A stretch of 64,000 nucleotides of DNA, from contig NZ_JARQWW010000003.1 in NCBI RefSeq assembly GCF_029543125.1, forward strand, positions 434,001 to 498,000, in the 5' to 3' direction. The notes under the pieces are model-generated. The model had not been told where the DNA came from. It did not search any database and saw only the letters and a list, made by a program, of their open reading frames with translations. The stretch comes from Caulobacter segnis (lineage in GTDB: Bacteria > Pseudomonadota > Alphaproteobacteria > Caulobacterales > Caulobacteraceae). Positions 8,708 to 17,371 of the stretch are shown here, piece by piece. Both the position numbers and the translations under genes were made by a program. Numbering within the stretch: the stretch's first letter is position 1; each line of letters opens with the position of its first letter.

Positions 8708-11086
8708 ATGAAACCAATTGCTGGTCTGAGCTTCGGCCTGCTCCTCGCGCTCGCGCCTGCCGCGATCCATGCCCAGGACACCCTGGTGGGCATGGGCCAC
8801 ATCAATGGCTACACCGGCGTGGTCTTCGACACCCGCAACGAGCGGTACGACTATCTCGTCGACGCCTCGCTGCCTGAAGATCCCGCCGCCCGGCGCTATC
8901 GTACGGTCGAGGCGGCTTATGCCGCGGCTCCGGCGGGCACGCCCGGCAAGCCGACGGTGATCGGCATCAGGCCAGACGTCTATCTGCTGCCCGGCAAGAA
9001 CCTGACGCCGGGCCTCGTCATCACCAAGCCGAACATCACGCTGCTCGGCCTGACCGACGACCGCCGCAAGGTGGTGCTGGCCGACAATCGGGGCAACCAG
9101 CAAGGCGCGGGCGTGCTGGGCGCGTCGAACAACGGCTTCACCATGATCGTCGACGCCGACGGCTTCTCGGCGATCAATCTGACGATCCTTAACTACTGCA
9201 ACACCGACTACGACTATCCAGGCGACCCGTCGAAGAGCCTGAAGAAGCGCTCGGACGTCATCACCCAGGCCGTGGCCCTGGAGGCCAAGGGCGACCGGCA
9301 CGTCTATTCCCACGTGGCCATCCTCAGCCGCCTGGACACGCTCTTCACCCGCACCAAGCGCTCCTACTTCACCCACGTCTATGTGGAGGGAACCGACGAC
9401 TTCATCGGTGGCGGCGCGGCCAGCGTGTGGGAGGATTCCGAGGTCCACTTCATCAACGGCGGCGGCGTGATGTGGGCCAGCGGCGTGACCTTCATCCGCA
9501 CGGTCTTCAAGGCCGAAAAGCCCATGCAGTTCTACAAGATCAGCGGCCCGCCGGTGGCGCTGATAGACTCCGTCCTGCCGAACACCCAGGTGGCCTGGTA
9601 CGCCTGGAAGGCGCCGGAACACGCAGGCGCCTATTCCCTGACGTACCGGACGCGTCATGTCGACGGTCGGCCGGCGGAGATCATCGACAGCATCGTCGGG
9701 TCCGAGCGCCGGGTCCTGTCCCGTGAGCTGTCGGCCGAGGAGGCGAAGGCCTTCAATCCCTGGAACATCCTGCGCGCGACGCCGGAGGGCGTTGAGGACG
9801 GCTGGGATCCGGCGGGCGTGCGCGAGAAGCACGCGGGCGAGCAGCCTTCGGTGTTCCGCATGGTCATGAACGGCGAAGCCTCGCGCATCCGCACCGGTGA
9901 GAAGGGCGCGGTGCTTTCGGTGAACGTCCAGCCGGCGGCGGCGCAGTCACAGCCCATCCGCTGGTCCACGCGGTCCAAGCTCGTGAAGCTCAGCGCTGTA
10001 GAAGGGCGCGAGATCACGGTCTCCGGCGCCAACACGACCGACCAGGTTGAGATGGTGGCGGTCGATGCGATCGCGGCCAACGGCATGAAGGCCACCGCTC
10101 ATGTCCGTGTAGAGCCCGCCTATGGCCCGTCGCCGACGTTCACCTCCGCGCCAAGAATGTCGTCGCCTTCGGGTGGGGTCCTTTCGGTGAACTACGGCCT
10201 GAACCTGTCGCCGCGTCGGCGGGATCAGTCTCTGGTGAGCTGGTCATTGTGTGACGATCGCGCCTGCGGATCATCGCGCCCGGTTGCGGTGTCGCGAGGC
10301 GGCGAGCCTCTGAAGCGGCTGCCGCTGACAGCAGGCATGATTGGCGGCTACCTGCGCGCCGAGATCGCGCCGAAGCATGACCTGAGCGAGGCGGGCCCTT
10401 CCGTCAGCGTCGTCAGCGCCAACCCGGTTGCTGCGCGCGACGTGTCGGCTGGCGGGGTCGATCCTGACTTCCGCTCCTTCGTCGAAGCCGTTGATTTGCC
10501 CCAGAAAGGTGGCCTCTGGTCGCTGACCGGCGCCTGGTCGGTCGTCGAGCCGCAGAGCGACAACGGTCGTTGGGGCCTGCGCGTGGGACCGAAGATCAGC
10601 ACCGCGATCTATGGCGCGGATCGGCCCGTGGGCGATATGGACCTCACGGTGACCCTGGACCCGGATAAGGGGGAAGGGCAGGGCTTCTCGATCCCGGGAT
10701 CGCCCGAGGACGCCAAGGGGCCGCGCGGCGACATCCTGTTCAAGTATGATCCGAAGACCCAGACCGGTTATGCCCTGCGCATGTGGCGCACGACCCAGTC
10801 GGCCACGGCGACGATGTTCCAGCTTTACCGGATCGTCGACGGCAAGGGTCAGCCGCTGGACGACGCGCAGCAGCTGACGGGCGTCTTCAAGCCATCGACC
10901 ACCATCAAGATCTCCGTGCGCGGCGACAAGGTCTCCGTTCAAGGGGCCAATACGGTGGACGGCGAGACCTTGAGCCTGGACGGCAGGATCACCCAGAACA
11001 GCTTCGGTGGCGGTGGCGTCTACTGGACCGCGTCGGGCCTCGGCGGCTCCACCGTGATCCGACAGTTCAAGATCACCTACCCTTAA
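8708..11086 (+). CDS. Pectinesterase-like protein (CE8) with a long C-terminal extension
   Basis: 792 aa from the ATG at 8708, which is well spaced from the GGTGAGGGGGG tract; an ATG at 8702 is possible. A signal peptide ends near 'AIHAQD'. Residues about 60-380 form a CE8 beta-helix: 'YRTVEAAYAAAP', Gln187 in 'QAVALEAKG', Asp210 in 'SRLDTLF' (the QDTL position) and Asp231 in 'GTDDFIGGGAA' (the GTVDFIFG position). About 400 residues follow, including an Ig-like segment near 400-470 and a jelly-roll-like region ('LWSLTGAWSVVEPQSDNG', 'FKPSTTIKISVRGDKVSV') that may bind carbohydrate. CE8 enzymes demethylate pectin so lyases and hydrolases can act. It converges on the efflux operon with a 4-nt overlap of the stops. 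Confidence 0.8.
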   Translation: MKPIAGLSFGLLLALAPAAIHAQDTLVGMGHINGYTGVVFDTRNERYDYLVDASLPEDPAARRYRTVEAAYAAAPAGTPGKPTVIGIRPDVYLLPGKNLTPGLVITKPNITLLGLTDDRRKVVLADNRGNQQGAGVLGASNNGFTMIVDADGFSAINLTILNYCNTDYDYPGDPSKSLKKRSDVITQAVALEAKGDRHVYSHVAILSRLDTLFTRTKRSYFTHVYVEGTDDFIGGGAASVWEDSEVHFINGGGVMWASGVTFIRTVFKAEKPMQFYKISGPPVALIDSVLPNTQVAWYAWKAPEHAGAYSLTYRTRHVDGRPAEIIDSIVGSERRVLSRELSAEEAKAFNPWNILRATPEGVEDGWDPAGVREKHAGEQPSVFRMVMNGEASRIRTGEKGAVLSVNVQPAAAQSQPIRWSTRSKLVKLSAVEGREITVSGANTTDQVEMVAVDAIAANGMKATAHVRVEPAYGPSPTFTSAPRMSSPSGGVLSVNYGLNLSPRRRDQSLVSWSLCDDRACGSSRPVAVSRGGEPLKRLPLTAGMIGGYLRAEIAPKHDLSEAGPSVSVVSANPVAARDVSAGGVDPDFRSFVEAVDLPQKGGLWSLTGAWSVVEPQSDNGRWGLRVGPKISTAIYGADRPVGDMDLTVTLDPDKGEGQGFSIPGSPEDAKGPRGDILFKYDPKTQTGYALRMWRTTQSATATMFQLYRIVDGKGQPLDDAQQLTGVFKPSTTIKISVRGDKVSVQGANTVDGETLSLDGRITQNSFGGGGVYWTASGLGGSTVIRQFKITYP

Positions 11087-12495
11087 GGCGCCGGATCGGC
11101 GGCTGGCGTCAGCCCGCCTTGCGCGCGGACAAGGTCCGCGGCCAGGATCAACTGGCGAGTGCGCAGCTCGATCAGGGCGCTTTGCGCGGCCAGCGAAGCG
11201 GTCTGGGCGGTCACGACCTCCACATAGTCGGCGGCGCCGTCGCGATACCGATCTAGGGCGATCTCCTCCGCCCGCCGTGCGGCTTCGGTCGCGGTCGTCT
11301 GATGGGTGATCTGGGCGGCCATGCGGCGCGCTGAAACAAGATCGTCCTCGACCTCGCCAAAGGCGGTCAGGACCGTCTGACGGTAGTCCGCCGCGGCCTC
11401 GTCATATTGAGCCTGGCTGATGCGCACGCCGGCGCGGCGTCGTCCGCCGTCGAACAGGATGGCGGCGGCCGAAAGCGGACCTAGCGCCCAATAGCGGTTC
11501 GGCGTCGTCAGCAACTCGCCATGGCTGGTCTGGAAGCCGGCCGCGGCGCCTAGGGTGATGCTCGGAAAGTAGGCTGTCCTCGCCACGCCGATGGCGGCGT
11601 TGGCGGCGGCCACGCGTCGCTCGGCCGCCTGGATGTCGGGGCGGCGCTCCAGCACGGCGGAAGGCAGGCTGACCGGCACGGCGGGCGCAGGGGGCTGAAG
11701 GCTGGAGGCGGCCAGGCTGAAGACGCCGGGGACCTCGCCGATCAGAATGGCCACGGCGTGCTCGGCTTCGGCCCGGCGTGCGGCCACCGCCTCCACCTCC
11801 GCCCGGGCGGTGGAAAGCTGGCTCTGCGCCTGGGCCACTTCGACCCCCGACGCCAGACCGCCATCGTGACGGGTCGAGGTCAGGTCGAAGGCCCGCTGAT
11901 AGGCTTCGACCGTGACGTCGAGAAGCTCAGCGCGGGCATCAAGGCCACGCAGCTCGAAATAGGCCGCCGCCAGCTGCATCTGCAGCCCAAGCCTTACGGC
12001 GGCGAGGTCATGGCCGGCGGCTTCAGCCAAAGCTCTGGCCTGCCGTGACTGGCCCCGGATGCGGCCGAACAGATCGAGCTCGTAGCTCAAGGACGCGCCG
12101 ACTGAGGCGTCGTTGTAGGTGACGGAGTTGTTCGCCTGGGGCCGGCCGGCCGAAAGCCGGTTCCGTTCCGCGGCCCCCCCCACGCCGATCGAAGGCCAGA
12201 AGCCGCCCCGCGCTCGCGCCAGAGCGGCGGAGGCTTCGGTGTATCGGGCGGCGGCTGCGGCCAGGGAGGGATTGGCGCTCTCGATCCGCGCTTCAAGCCC
12301 GCTGAGGGTGGGATCGCCAAACATCTCCCACCAGCGATCCGCTGGCGAGGCAACAGCGCCGCCGGCCGGAACCCAGGCGCCGCCTTCCTTGAACGCCTGG
12401 CCGATCTGGATGGCGGGCGGCGCATAGGGCGCGGCGATGGCTGGGACCGCGCCCAGCAACAGGCTGGCGGCTAGCAGCGCCGAGCTTAACCTCAT
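11083..12495 (-). CDS. RND efflux outer-membrane channel (OprM/NodT type)
   Basis: 470 aa with a signal peptide (LLLGAVPAIAAP). Two tandem outer-membrane efflux repeats are seen: 'WWEMFGDPTLSGLEARI' then 'AGVRISQAQYDEAAADYRQ', and long helices rich in Ala/Gln such as 'ATEAARRAEEIALDRYRDG'. No lipobox cysteine is visible. It is the last gene of a three-gene operon; its start overlaps the adaptor stop by 4 nt. It would form the TolC-like exit duct for the pump encoded upstream. Its 3' end overlaps the convergent pectinesterase, leaving no room for an intergenic terminator. Confidence 0.9.
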   Translation of the reverse strand: MRLSSALLAASLLLGAVPAIAAPYAPPAIQIGQAFKEGGAWVPAGGAVASPADRWWEMFGDPTLSGLEARIESANPSLAAAAARYTEASAALARARGGFWPSIGVGGAAERNRLSAGRPQANNSVTYNDASVGASLSYELDLFGRIRGQSRQARALAEAAGHDLAAVRLGLQMQLAAAYFELRGLDARAELLDVTVEAYQRAFDLTSTRHDGGLASGVEVAQAQSQLSTARAEVEAVAARRAEAEHAVAILIGEVPGVFSLAASSLQPPAPAVPVSLPSAVLERRPDIQAAERRVAAANAAIGVARTAYFPSITLGAAAGFQTSHGELLTTPNRYWALGPLSAAAILFDGGRRRAGVRISQAQYDEAAADYRQTVLTAFGEVEDDLVSARRMAAQITHQTTATEAARRAEEIALDRYRDGAADYVEVVTAQTASLAAQSALIELRTRQLILAADLVRAQGGLTPAADPAP

Positions 12496-13634
12496 TGCTC
12501 GGCGCTCTTGGCCAGGCGCACCGGATCGCCGTCCTGAAGCGCTTCGGGCGGGTTGTCGATCACGTCATCCTTGGCGGTGAGGCCCGCGGCGATCTCCACG
12601 GTAGCGCCGTGGTCGCGGCCGATTGAGACCTTGCGCAGCACCGCGCGCCCATTGGCGCCGCGCAGCGCCACCTGAGCGCCGTCAGCGCCGATGATCAGAG
12701 CGCTGGGGGGCAAGGTGACCGCACTCGCGGCCCCGGTGATGGTGAACTCGGCCTGGGCGAAGGCGCCGGGTTTCAGGGCTCGATCGGCGTTGGCGGCCTG
12801 CAATTCGACGAGCACCGTGCCGGACGACGGCTCCACGGCGCCCGCGTCGCGCGTCACCAAGGCCGTAAAATCGCGGCCGGGATATTCGGGCAGGTTGAGC
12901 GCCACCTGCTGACCCGGCTTCACCCGCGCAGCGTAGAGCTGCGGCACCCGGACGAAGGCGCGGATTCGGCTGACGTCTGAGACGGTGAAGAGGGGAGGCG
13001 ACCCCGCCGCTCCTGCCGCGACCAAGGCGCCGATCTGAGCGTTGCGCGTGGTGACGACCCCGTCGAAGGGCGCCACGAGACGCGTGAACCCCATCAGGGC
13101 TTCAAGACGGGCCACATTGGCGCGGGCCGCATCCGCCGCCGCGGTCCGGGCGGCCAGATCGCCCAGCTTTTCATCCGCCGCCTGTCGGGACACGGCGTCC
13201 TTGGCGACCATGGCGTTCCAGCGCTCGGCGGTCGTCGCCGCAAGCTGCCTGTTGGCCTGGGCCGTCTGCAGCTCGGCGCGTGCGGCGATCAGTTGCTGCT
13301 CAACTTCCGGCGCATCGAGGATCGCCAGCACCTGGCCCTCCCGCACGGTCTGCCCGATATCGACCGCCCAACTGCGCACATAGCCGCTCGTCCGGGCATA
13401 GATCGGCGCGGTGTTGAGCGCCTGGAGCGTGGCGGGCAGCCGCAGTACATCGCTGGCGTCCGCCGCCTTGGGGTGGATGACGGTAACCGTCGGCACGGCC
13501 TGGTCCGCCGTCCAGGCGGCCAGCTTACGCTGCTGGTTCATCCGCAAGGCGACGCCGGTCCCGACGGCCACCACGGCGATGACGCCGGCGATGATCATCC
13601 ACCGCGTCTGCCGGCTGTTGTCGGGCTTAAGCAT
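12492..13634 (-). CDS. RND efflux periplasmic adaptor (HlyD/MFP family)
   Basis: 380 aa. An N-terminal membrane anchor (about residues 12-30, 'MIIAGVIAVVAVGTGVAL') is followed by a beta-barrel and lipoyl half ('TAPIYARTSGYVRSWAVDIG'), an alpha-hairpin ('AELQTAQANRQLAATTAERW'), the second lipoyl half ('FTRLVAPFDGVVTTRNAQIG') and the membrane-proximal domain ending 'ALQDGDPVRL'. It bridges the inner-membrane pump and the outer-membrane channel. Its start overlaps the pump stop by 8 nt and its stop overlaps the channel start by 4 nt, so the three proteins are translationally coupled. Confidence 0.9.
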   Translation of the reverse strand: MLKPDNSRQTRWMIIAGVIAVVAVGTGVALRMNQQRKLAAWTADQAVPTVTVIHPKAADASDVLRLPATLQALNTAPIYARTSGYVRSWAVDIGQTVREGQVLAILDAPEVEQQLIAARAELQTAQANRQLAATTAERWNAMVAKDAVSRQAADEKLGDLAARTAAADAARANVARLEALMGFTRLVAPFDGVVTTRNAQIGALVAAGAAGSPPLFTVSDVSRIRAFVRVPQLYAARVKPGQQVALNLPEYPGRDFTALVTRDAGAVEPSSGTVLVELQAANADRALKPGAFAQAEFTITGAASAVTLPPSALIIGADGAQVALRGANGRAVLRKVSIGRDHGATVEIAAGLTAKDDVIDNPPEALQDGDPVRLAKSAEQ

Positions 13635-16600
13635 CCGCTTGCTCCATAACCGCGCCGGGCTCGCGGCGACGGTTCACGATAGAAAACACGACCGGCACGA
13701 ACAGCAGGGTCGCGAAAGTAGCGACGATCAGGCCACCGATCACCGCCCGACCGAGCGGCGCGTTCTGCTCGCCCCCTTCACCCATGCCGATGGCCATGGG
13801 GGCCATGCCGATGATCATGGCCAGGGCCGTCATCAGCACGGGGCGGAAGCGTACCATGCCGGCCTCCAACGCCGCCTGGACGGCGTTCCCGACCACGGCG
13901 AAACGTTCCTTGGCGAAGCTGACCAGCAGCACGGAGTTGGCGGTCGCCACCCCCATGCACATGATCGCGCCGGTCAGGGCCGGCACCGACAGCGTCGTGC
14001 CGGTAAGGAAGAGGATCCAGACGATGCCGGCGATGGCGCCGGGCAGAGCCATGATGATGACGAAGGCGTCGAGCCAGCTTTGGAAATTCACCACCACTAG
14101 CAGGTAGATCAGCACGATCGCCCCGATCAGGCCAAAGCCCAACCAAGTGAAGGCCGTGCTCATGGTCTGATATTGGCCGCGCAGTGTGACCGTGCTGCCC
14201 TTGGGCGCTTCCTTCTCCAGGTCCTTCAGCACCGCCTTGATGTCGTCCGCCACCGCACCCAGATCGCGCCCGTTTGTGGCGGCGTAGATATTGGTCATGT
14301 TGGCGATGTTGTAGTGCGAGACCAACGCCGCCGAATTGCTGCGCGTGACCTCGCCGATGCCGCCCAAGAGCTGTGACGTCTGGCCGGCGCCCGTGCCCGT
14401 CACCGGCAGATTCATCAGGTCGTCGAGCGTGCTCACCCGATGCTCCGCCGCCTGCGCCACCACGGAATAGGACACGCCGTTCTCCGGGTTCAGGAAGAAC
14501 ACCGGCGCGGTTTGGCCCGTGCCGGCGAGCGAGGTCGCCACGCTGGCGGTGACGTCTCTTTCCGTCAGACCGAATTGCCCGATGCGGCTGCGATCCACGT
14601 TCACATTGAGCTGCGGATAGCGCGAGGACTGCTGGATGCGCGCATCGGCGACGCCGGGAATGGCCGTGATACGCCGCAGGATCTTGCGGGCGTAGGCCTC
14701 GTTGGCGGCGCTGTTGCGGCCCACGATCTGGATGTCGATGGGGGCCGGCGTGCCGAAGTTGAGGATCTGGCTGGTGATGTCGGCTGGCAGGAAGGCGAAC
14801 TGCGTGCCGGGGAAGGCGCGGGGCAGTTCTTCGCGCAGCTTGCGGACATACTCCTCCGTCGGCTGATGGCCCTTGGCCAGCTGCACCAGGATGTCGCCGT
14901 CCTGCGGGCCGATGGTGCCGGAGTTGTTGTAGATCGCATTGATCGAGCTGACCGGCAGGCCGATGTTGTCGACGATCGACAGCACGTCGTCCTGAGGAAC
15001 GATCTGGCGGATCTTGCGGGTGATCCGGTCGAAGTGGGCGGAGGTCTCCTCCAGCCGCGACCCCACCGGCGCACGCACGTGGATCGCCATGGCGCCTGCA
15101 TCCACCGCCGGGAAGAAGTTGCGCCCCAGGAACGGCGTGAGCAGTAGCGACGCCAGCACGACGCCGATGAAGATCAGGGTGAAGGGGCGGGGAGCCGCGA
15201 GAATCTTCTCCAGCGCCTGCCCATAGGTCGTGCGGAAGGCCTCGAACCGGCGCTCGAAACCGCGTTGGAACCGCACGAACGGATTGGCCGGCGGCGTTGC
15301 GGGATCATGCACGCCCCCATGCACATGCGGCTTCAGCAAGTACATCGACAGCGTCGGCACCAGGGTGCGCGACAGGACGAACGACGCCGCCATGGCGAAG
15401 ATCACGGCCAGGGCCATGGGTACGAAGAGGAAGCCCGCCACGCCGGGCAGGAAGAACATAGGCACGAAAACAATGCAGATGCAGAGCAGGGACACAAAGG
15501 CTGGCACGACGATCTGCTGAGCCCCGTCGAGGATCGCCTGACGAACCGGCTTTCCTTGCTCCAGGTGCCAGTTGATGTTCTCGATCGTGACCGTTGCGTC
15601 GTCGACCAGGATGCCGACGGCGAGGCTGAGGCCGCCCAGGGTCATGATGTTCAGGGTATTGCCTGTCGCCGCCAACGCCGCGATGGCAGCCAGAACCGCC
15701 AGCGGGATCGAAACGGCGATGATCGCCGTCGAGCGCCAGGAGCCGAGGAACAACAGGATCATCAGAGAGGTGAGGGCGGCGGCGATCACCCCTTCGTGCA
15801 TAACGGCCTCGACCGCGGCGCGAACGAAGACGGATTGGTCGCCTATGGGAACGATCTTCAGTTCCTCGGGCAGCGTCTCCTGCAGCTTGGGCAGCATGCC
15901 CTTGATCCCGTCGACGATGGCCAGGGTCGAGGTCGCGCCGTTCTTCAGGATGGTCACGACGACAGACCGGCCGCCGTCCACATGCACCACGTTGGTCTGT
16001 TGCGCCGAGCCATCGCGCACGAAGGCCACGTCGCGCAGATAGATGGTCGCGCCGTCGACCACCTTCACCGGCAGGTCGTTCATGTCCTTGATCGAAGCCG
16101 GAGCGTTGTTCAGCTTCACCGCGTACTGGTAGGTGCCGATCTTGGCGAAGCCCGCCGGATTGATCTGCATCTGTGCGGCGATGGCCAGGCTGACGTCCTG
16201 GGCTGACAGGCCCTTGGACTGCAGCGCCTGGGGGTCCAGATCGATCTGGACCTGGCGCTGACGCCCGCCGGAGGGAAGGGGGATCGCCGCCCCCGGCACG
16301 GTGACGAGGATCGGACGGATCTGGTTCTGGCCCAGGTCGAAGAGCTGGCCTTCCGACATGCCCTTGCCGGCCAGGGCCAATTGCAGGATCGGGACGGTAG
16401 AGGCGTCGTAGTTGATGATCAGCGGCGGCTGAACGCCCGGAGGCATCTGACGCAGCACACTTTGCGAGACCGCCGTGATCTGGGCGGTGGCGGTGCGGAC
16501 ATCGGCCCCGGGCTGCAGGAAGACCTTGACCACGCCGATGCCCGGCATGGCCTGGCTTTCCACGTGTTCGATGTTGTTCACCGCCGTGGTCAGGGTGCGT

Positions 16601-16839
16601 TCGTACGGCGTGATGATCCGGCCGGCCATCTCCTGGGGCGACAGGCCCTGGTACTGCCAGGCGACCCCGACCACGGGCACCTTGATCGCCGGGAAGATGT
16701 CGATGGGCGTACGCAGCGCCGCCAAAATCCCGATGATGGTGATCAGGATCGCCATGACGATGAAGGTCAACGGCCGCGTGAGCGCGGTCCTCACGATGGC
16801 GATCAAGGAATGAGCCTGTCTACGTCTTGGGGCATGCAA
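13627..16839 (-). CDS. RND multidrug efflux permease (HAE1-like)
   Basis: About 1060 aa, the usual length for a 12-TM RND pump. Landmarks: 'RTPIDIFPAIKVPVVGVAWQ' after TM1, 'LAVGILVDDATVTIENINW' in TM4 with the paired aspartates of proton relay in drug-exporting RND pumps, and 'CMGVATANSVLLVSFAKER' near the C-terminus. It exports amphiphilic compounds using the proton gradient; the substrate is unknown. The start is uncertain: TTG at 16837-16839 gives the longest frame, and a TTG near 16806 (before 'IAIVRTALTRPLTF') is more in line with family N-termini. It is the first gene of the operon; the promoter should lie in the 530-bp gap upstream. Confidence 0.9.
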   Translation of the reverse strand: MHAPRRRQAHSLIAIVRTALTRPLTFIVMAILITIIGILAALRTPIDIFPAIKVPVVGVAWQYQGLSPQEMAGRIITPYERTLTTAVNNIEHVESQAMPGIGVVKVFLQPGADVRTATAQITAVSQSVLRQMPPGVQPPLIINYDASTVPILQLALAGKGMSEGQLFDLGQNQIRPILVTVPGAAIPLPSGGRQRQVQIDLDPQALQSKGLSAQDVSLAIAAQMQINPAGFAKIGTYQYAVKLNNAPASIKDMNDLPVKVVDGATIYLRDVAFVRDGSAQQTNVVHVDGGRSVVVTILKNGATSTLAIVDGIKGMLPKLQETLPEELKIVPIGDQSVFVRAAVEAVMHEGVIAAALTSLMILLFLGSWRSTAIIAVSIPLAVLAAIAALAATGNTLNIMTLGGLSLAVGILVDDATVTIENINWHLEQGKPVRQAILDGAQQIVVPAFVSLLCICIVFVPMFFLPGVAGFLFVPMALAVIFAMAASFVLSRTLVPTLSMYLLKPHVHGGVHDPATPPANPFVRFQRGFERRFEAFRTTYGQALEKILAAPRPFTLIFIGVVLASLLLTPFLGRNFFPAVDAGAMAIHVRAPVGSRLEETSAHFDRITRKIRQIVPQDDVLSIVDNIGLPVSSINAIYNNSGTIGPQDGDILVQLAKGHQPTEEYVRKLREELPRAFPGTQFAFLPADITSQILNFGTPAPIDIQIVGRNSAANEAYARKILRRITAIPGVADARIQQSSRYPQLNVNVDRSRIGQFGLTERDVTASVATSLAGTGQTAPVFFLNPENGVSYSVVAQAAEHRVSTLDDLMNLPVTGTGAGQTSQLLGGIGEVTRSNSAALVSHYNIANMTNIYAATNGRDLGAVADDIKAVLKDLEKEAPKGSTVTLRGQYQTMSTAFTWLGFGLIGAIVLIYLLVVVNFQSWLDAFVIIMALPGAIAGIVWILFLTGTTLSVPALTGAIMCMGVATANSVLLVSFAKERFAVVGNAVQAALEAGMVRFRPVLMTALAMIIGMAPMAIGMGEGGEQNAPLGRAVIGGLIVATFATLLFVPVVFSIVNRRREPGAVMEQADA

Positions 16840-17371
16840 CTAAGGACGGCTGACGCCGCAAAAGCCTCACCTGGCGAACTGTCGTGACCTGCATCGTCGT
16901 CCCAGCTTCCCCGGTGCGCGAAGCAGTCATCGTATACTATCGTGAACATGTTCGCCGAAACGGCGCCAAAAAATCCTGCAAGCCGCGCGAGCCTCCTTTC
17001 ACAGAGGCGATTTCGGCGCCCGTCCGCCGGGCGGCCGGACCGCCATACCGCCTCGATCTTGGGCGCCTTGAGGGCTTGCCGGGCGCAATCTAGCGCAAGG
17101 CTTCGGGCTCTTCGGGATGATAGCGGCCCGCGTTCGTACTCACAGGAATGACCCTGAGGGCATTTGAGGGAGCGCCATGGGATTGAGACACGCAGCGGGC
17201 GCGCCGGCACGCGGAGCTTCATCGCGCCTTGCCGGCGGATCTTGCGAGCACGATGACGTTCCGGTGATCGCTCTCATTGAGATTTGAAGCGACCAGTCAG
17301 CAGTTCATCCGGCTGTGAAGCAGCCGGAGAACGTGTGGGCAGCTCATGTGAAGTACGCTGGAGAAGCGTCC
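16840..17371. other. Intergenic region upstream of the efflux operon
   Basis: Holds the presumed promoter of the efflux operon (minus strand) and the 3' flank of the hybrid kinase. A 7-bp perfect stem with a 5-nt loop lies at 17309-17327 (CCGGCTG/CAGCCGG) but lacks a T-tract. Open frames here have no recognisable domain. No regulator gene is present. Confidence 0.4.

Noticed and set aside
16803-17222. 139-codon minus-strand frame overlapping the start of the efflux permease
   Set aside because: No recognisable domain, Arg/Pro-rich promoter-like composition, and out of frame with the permease.
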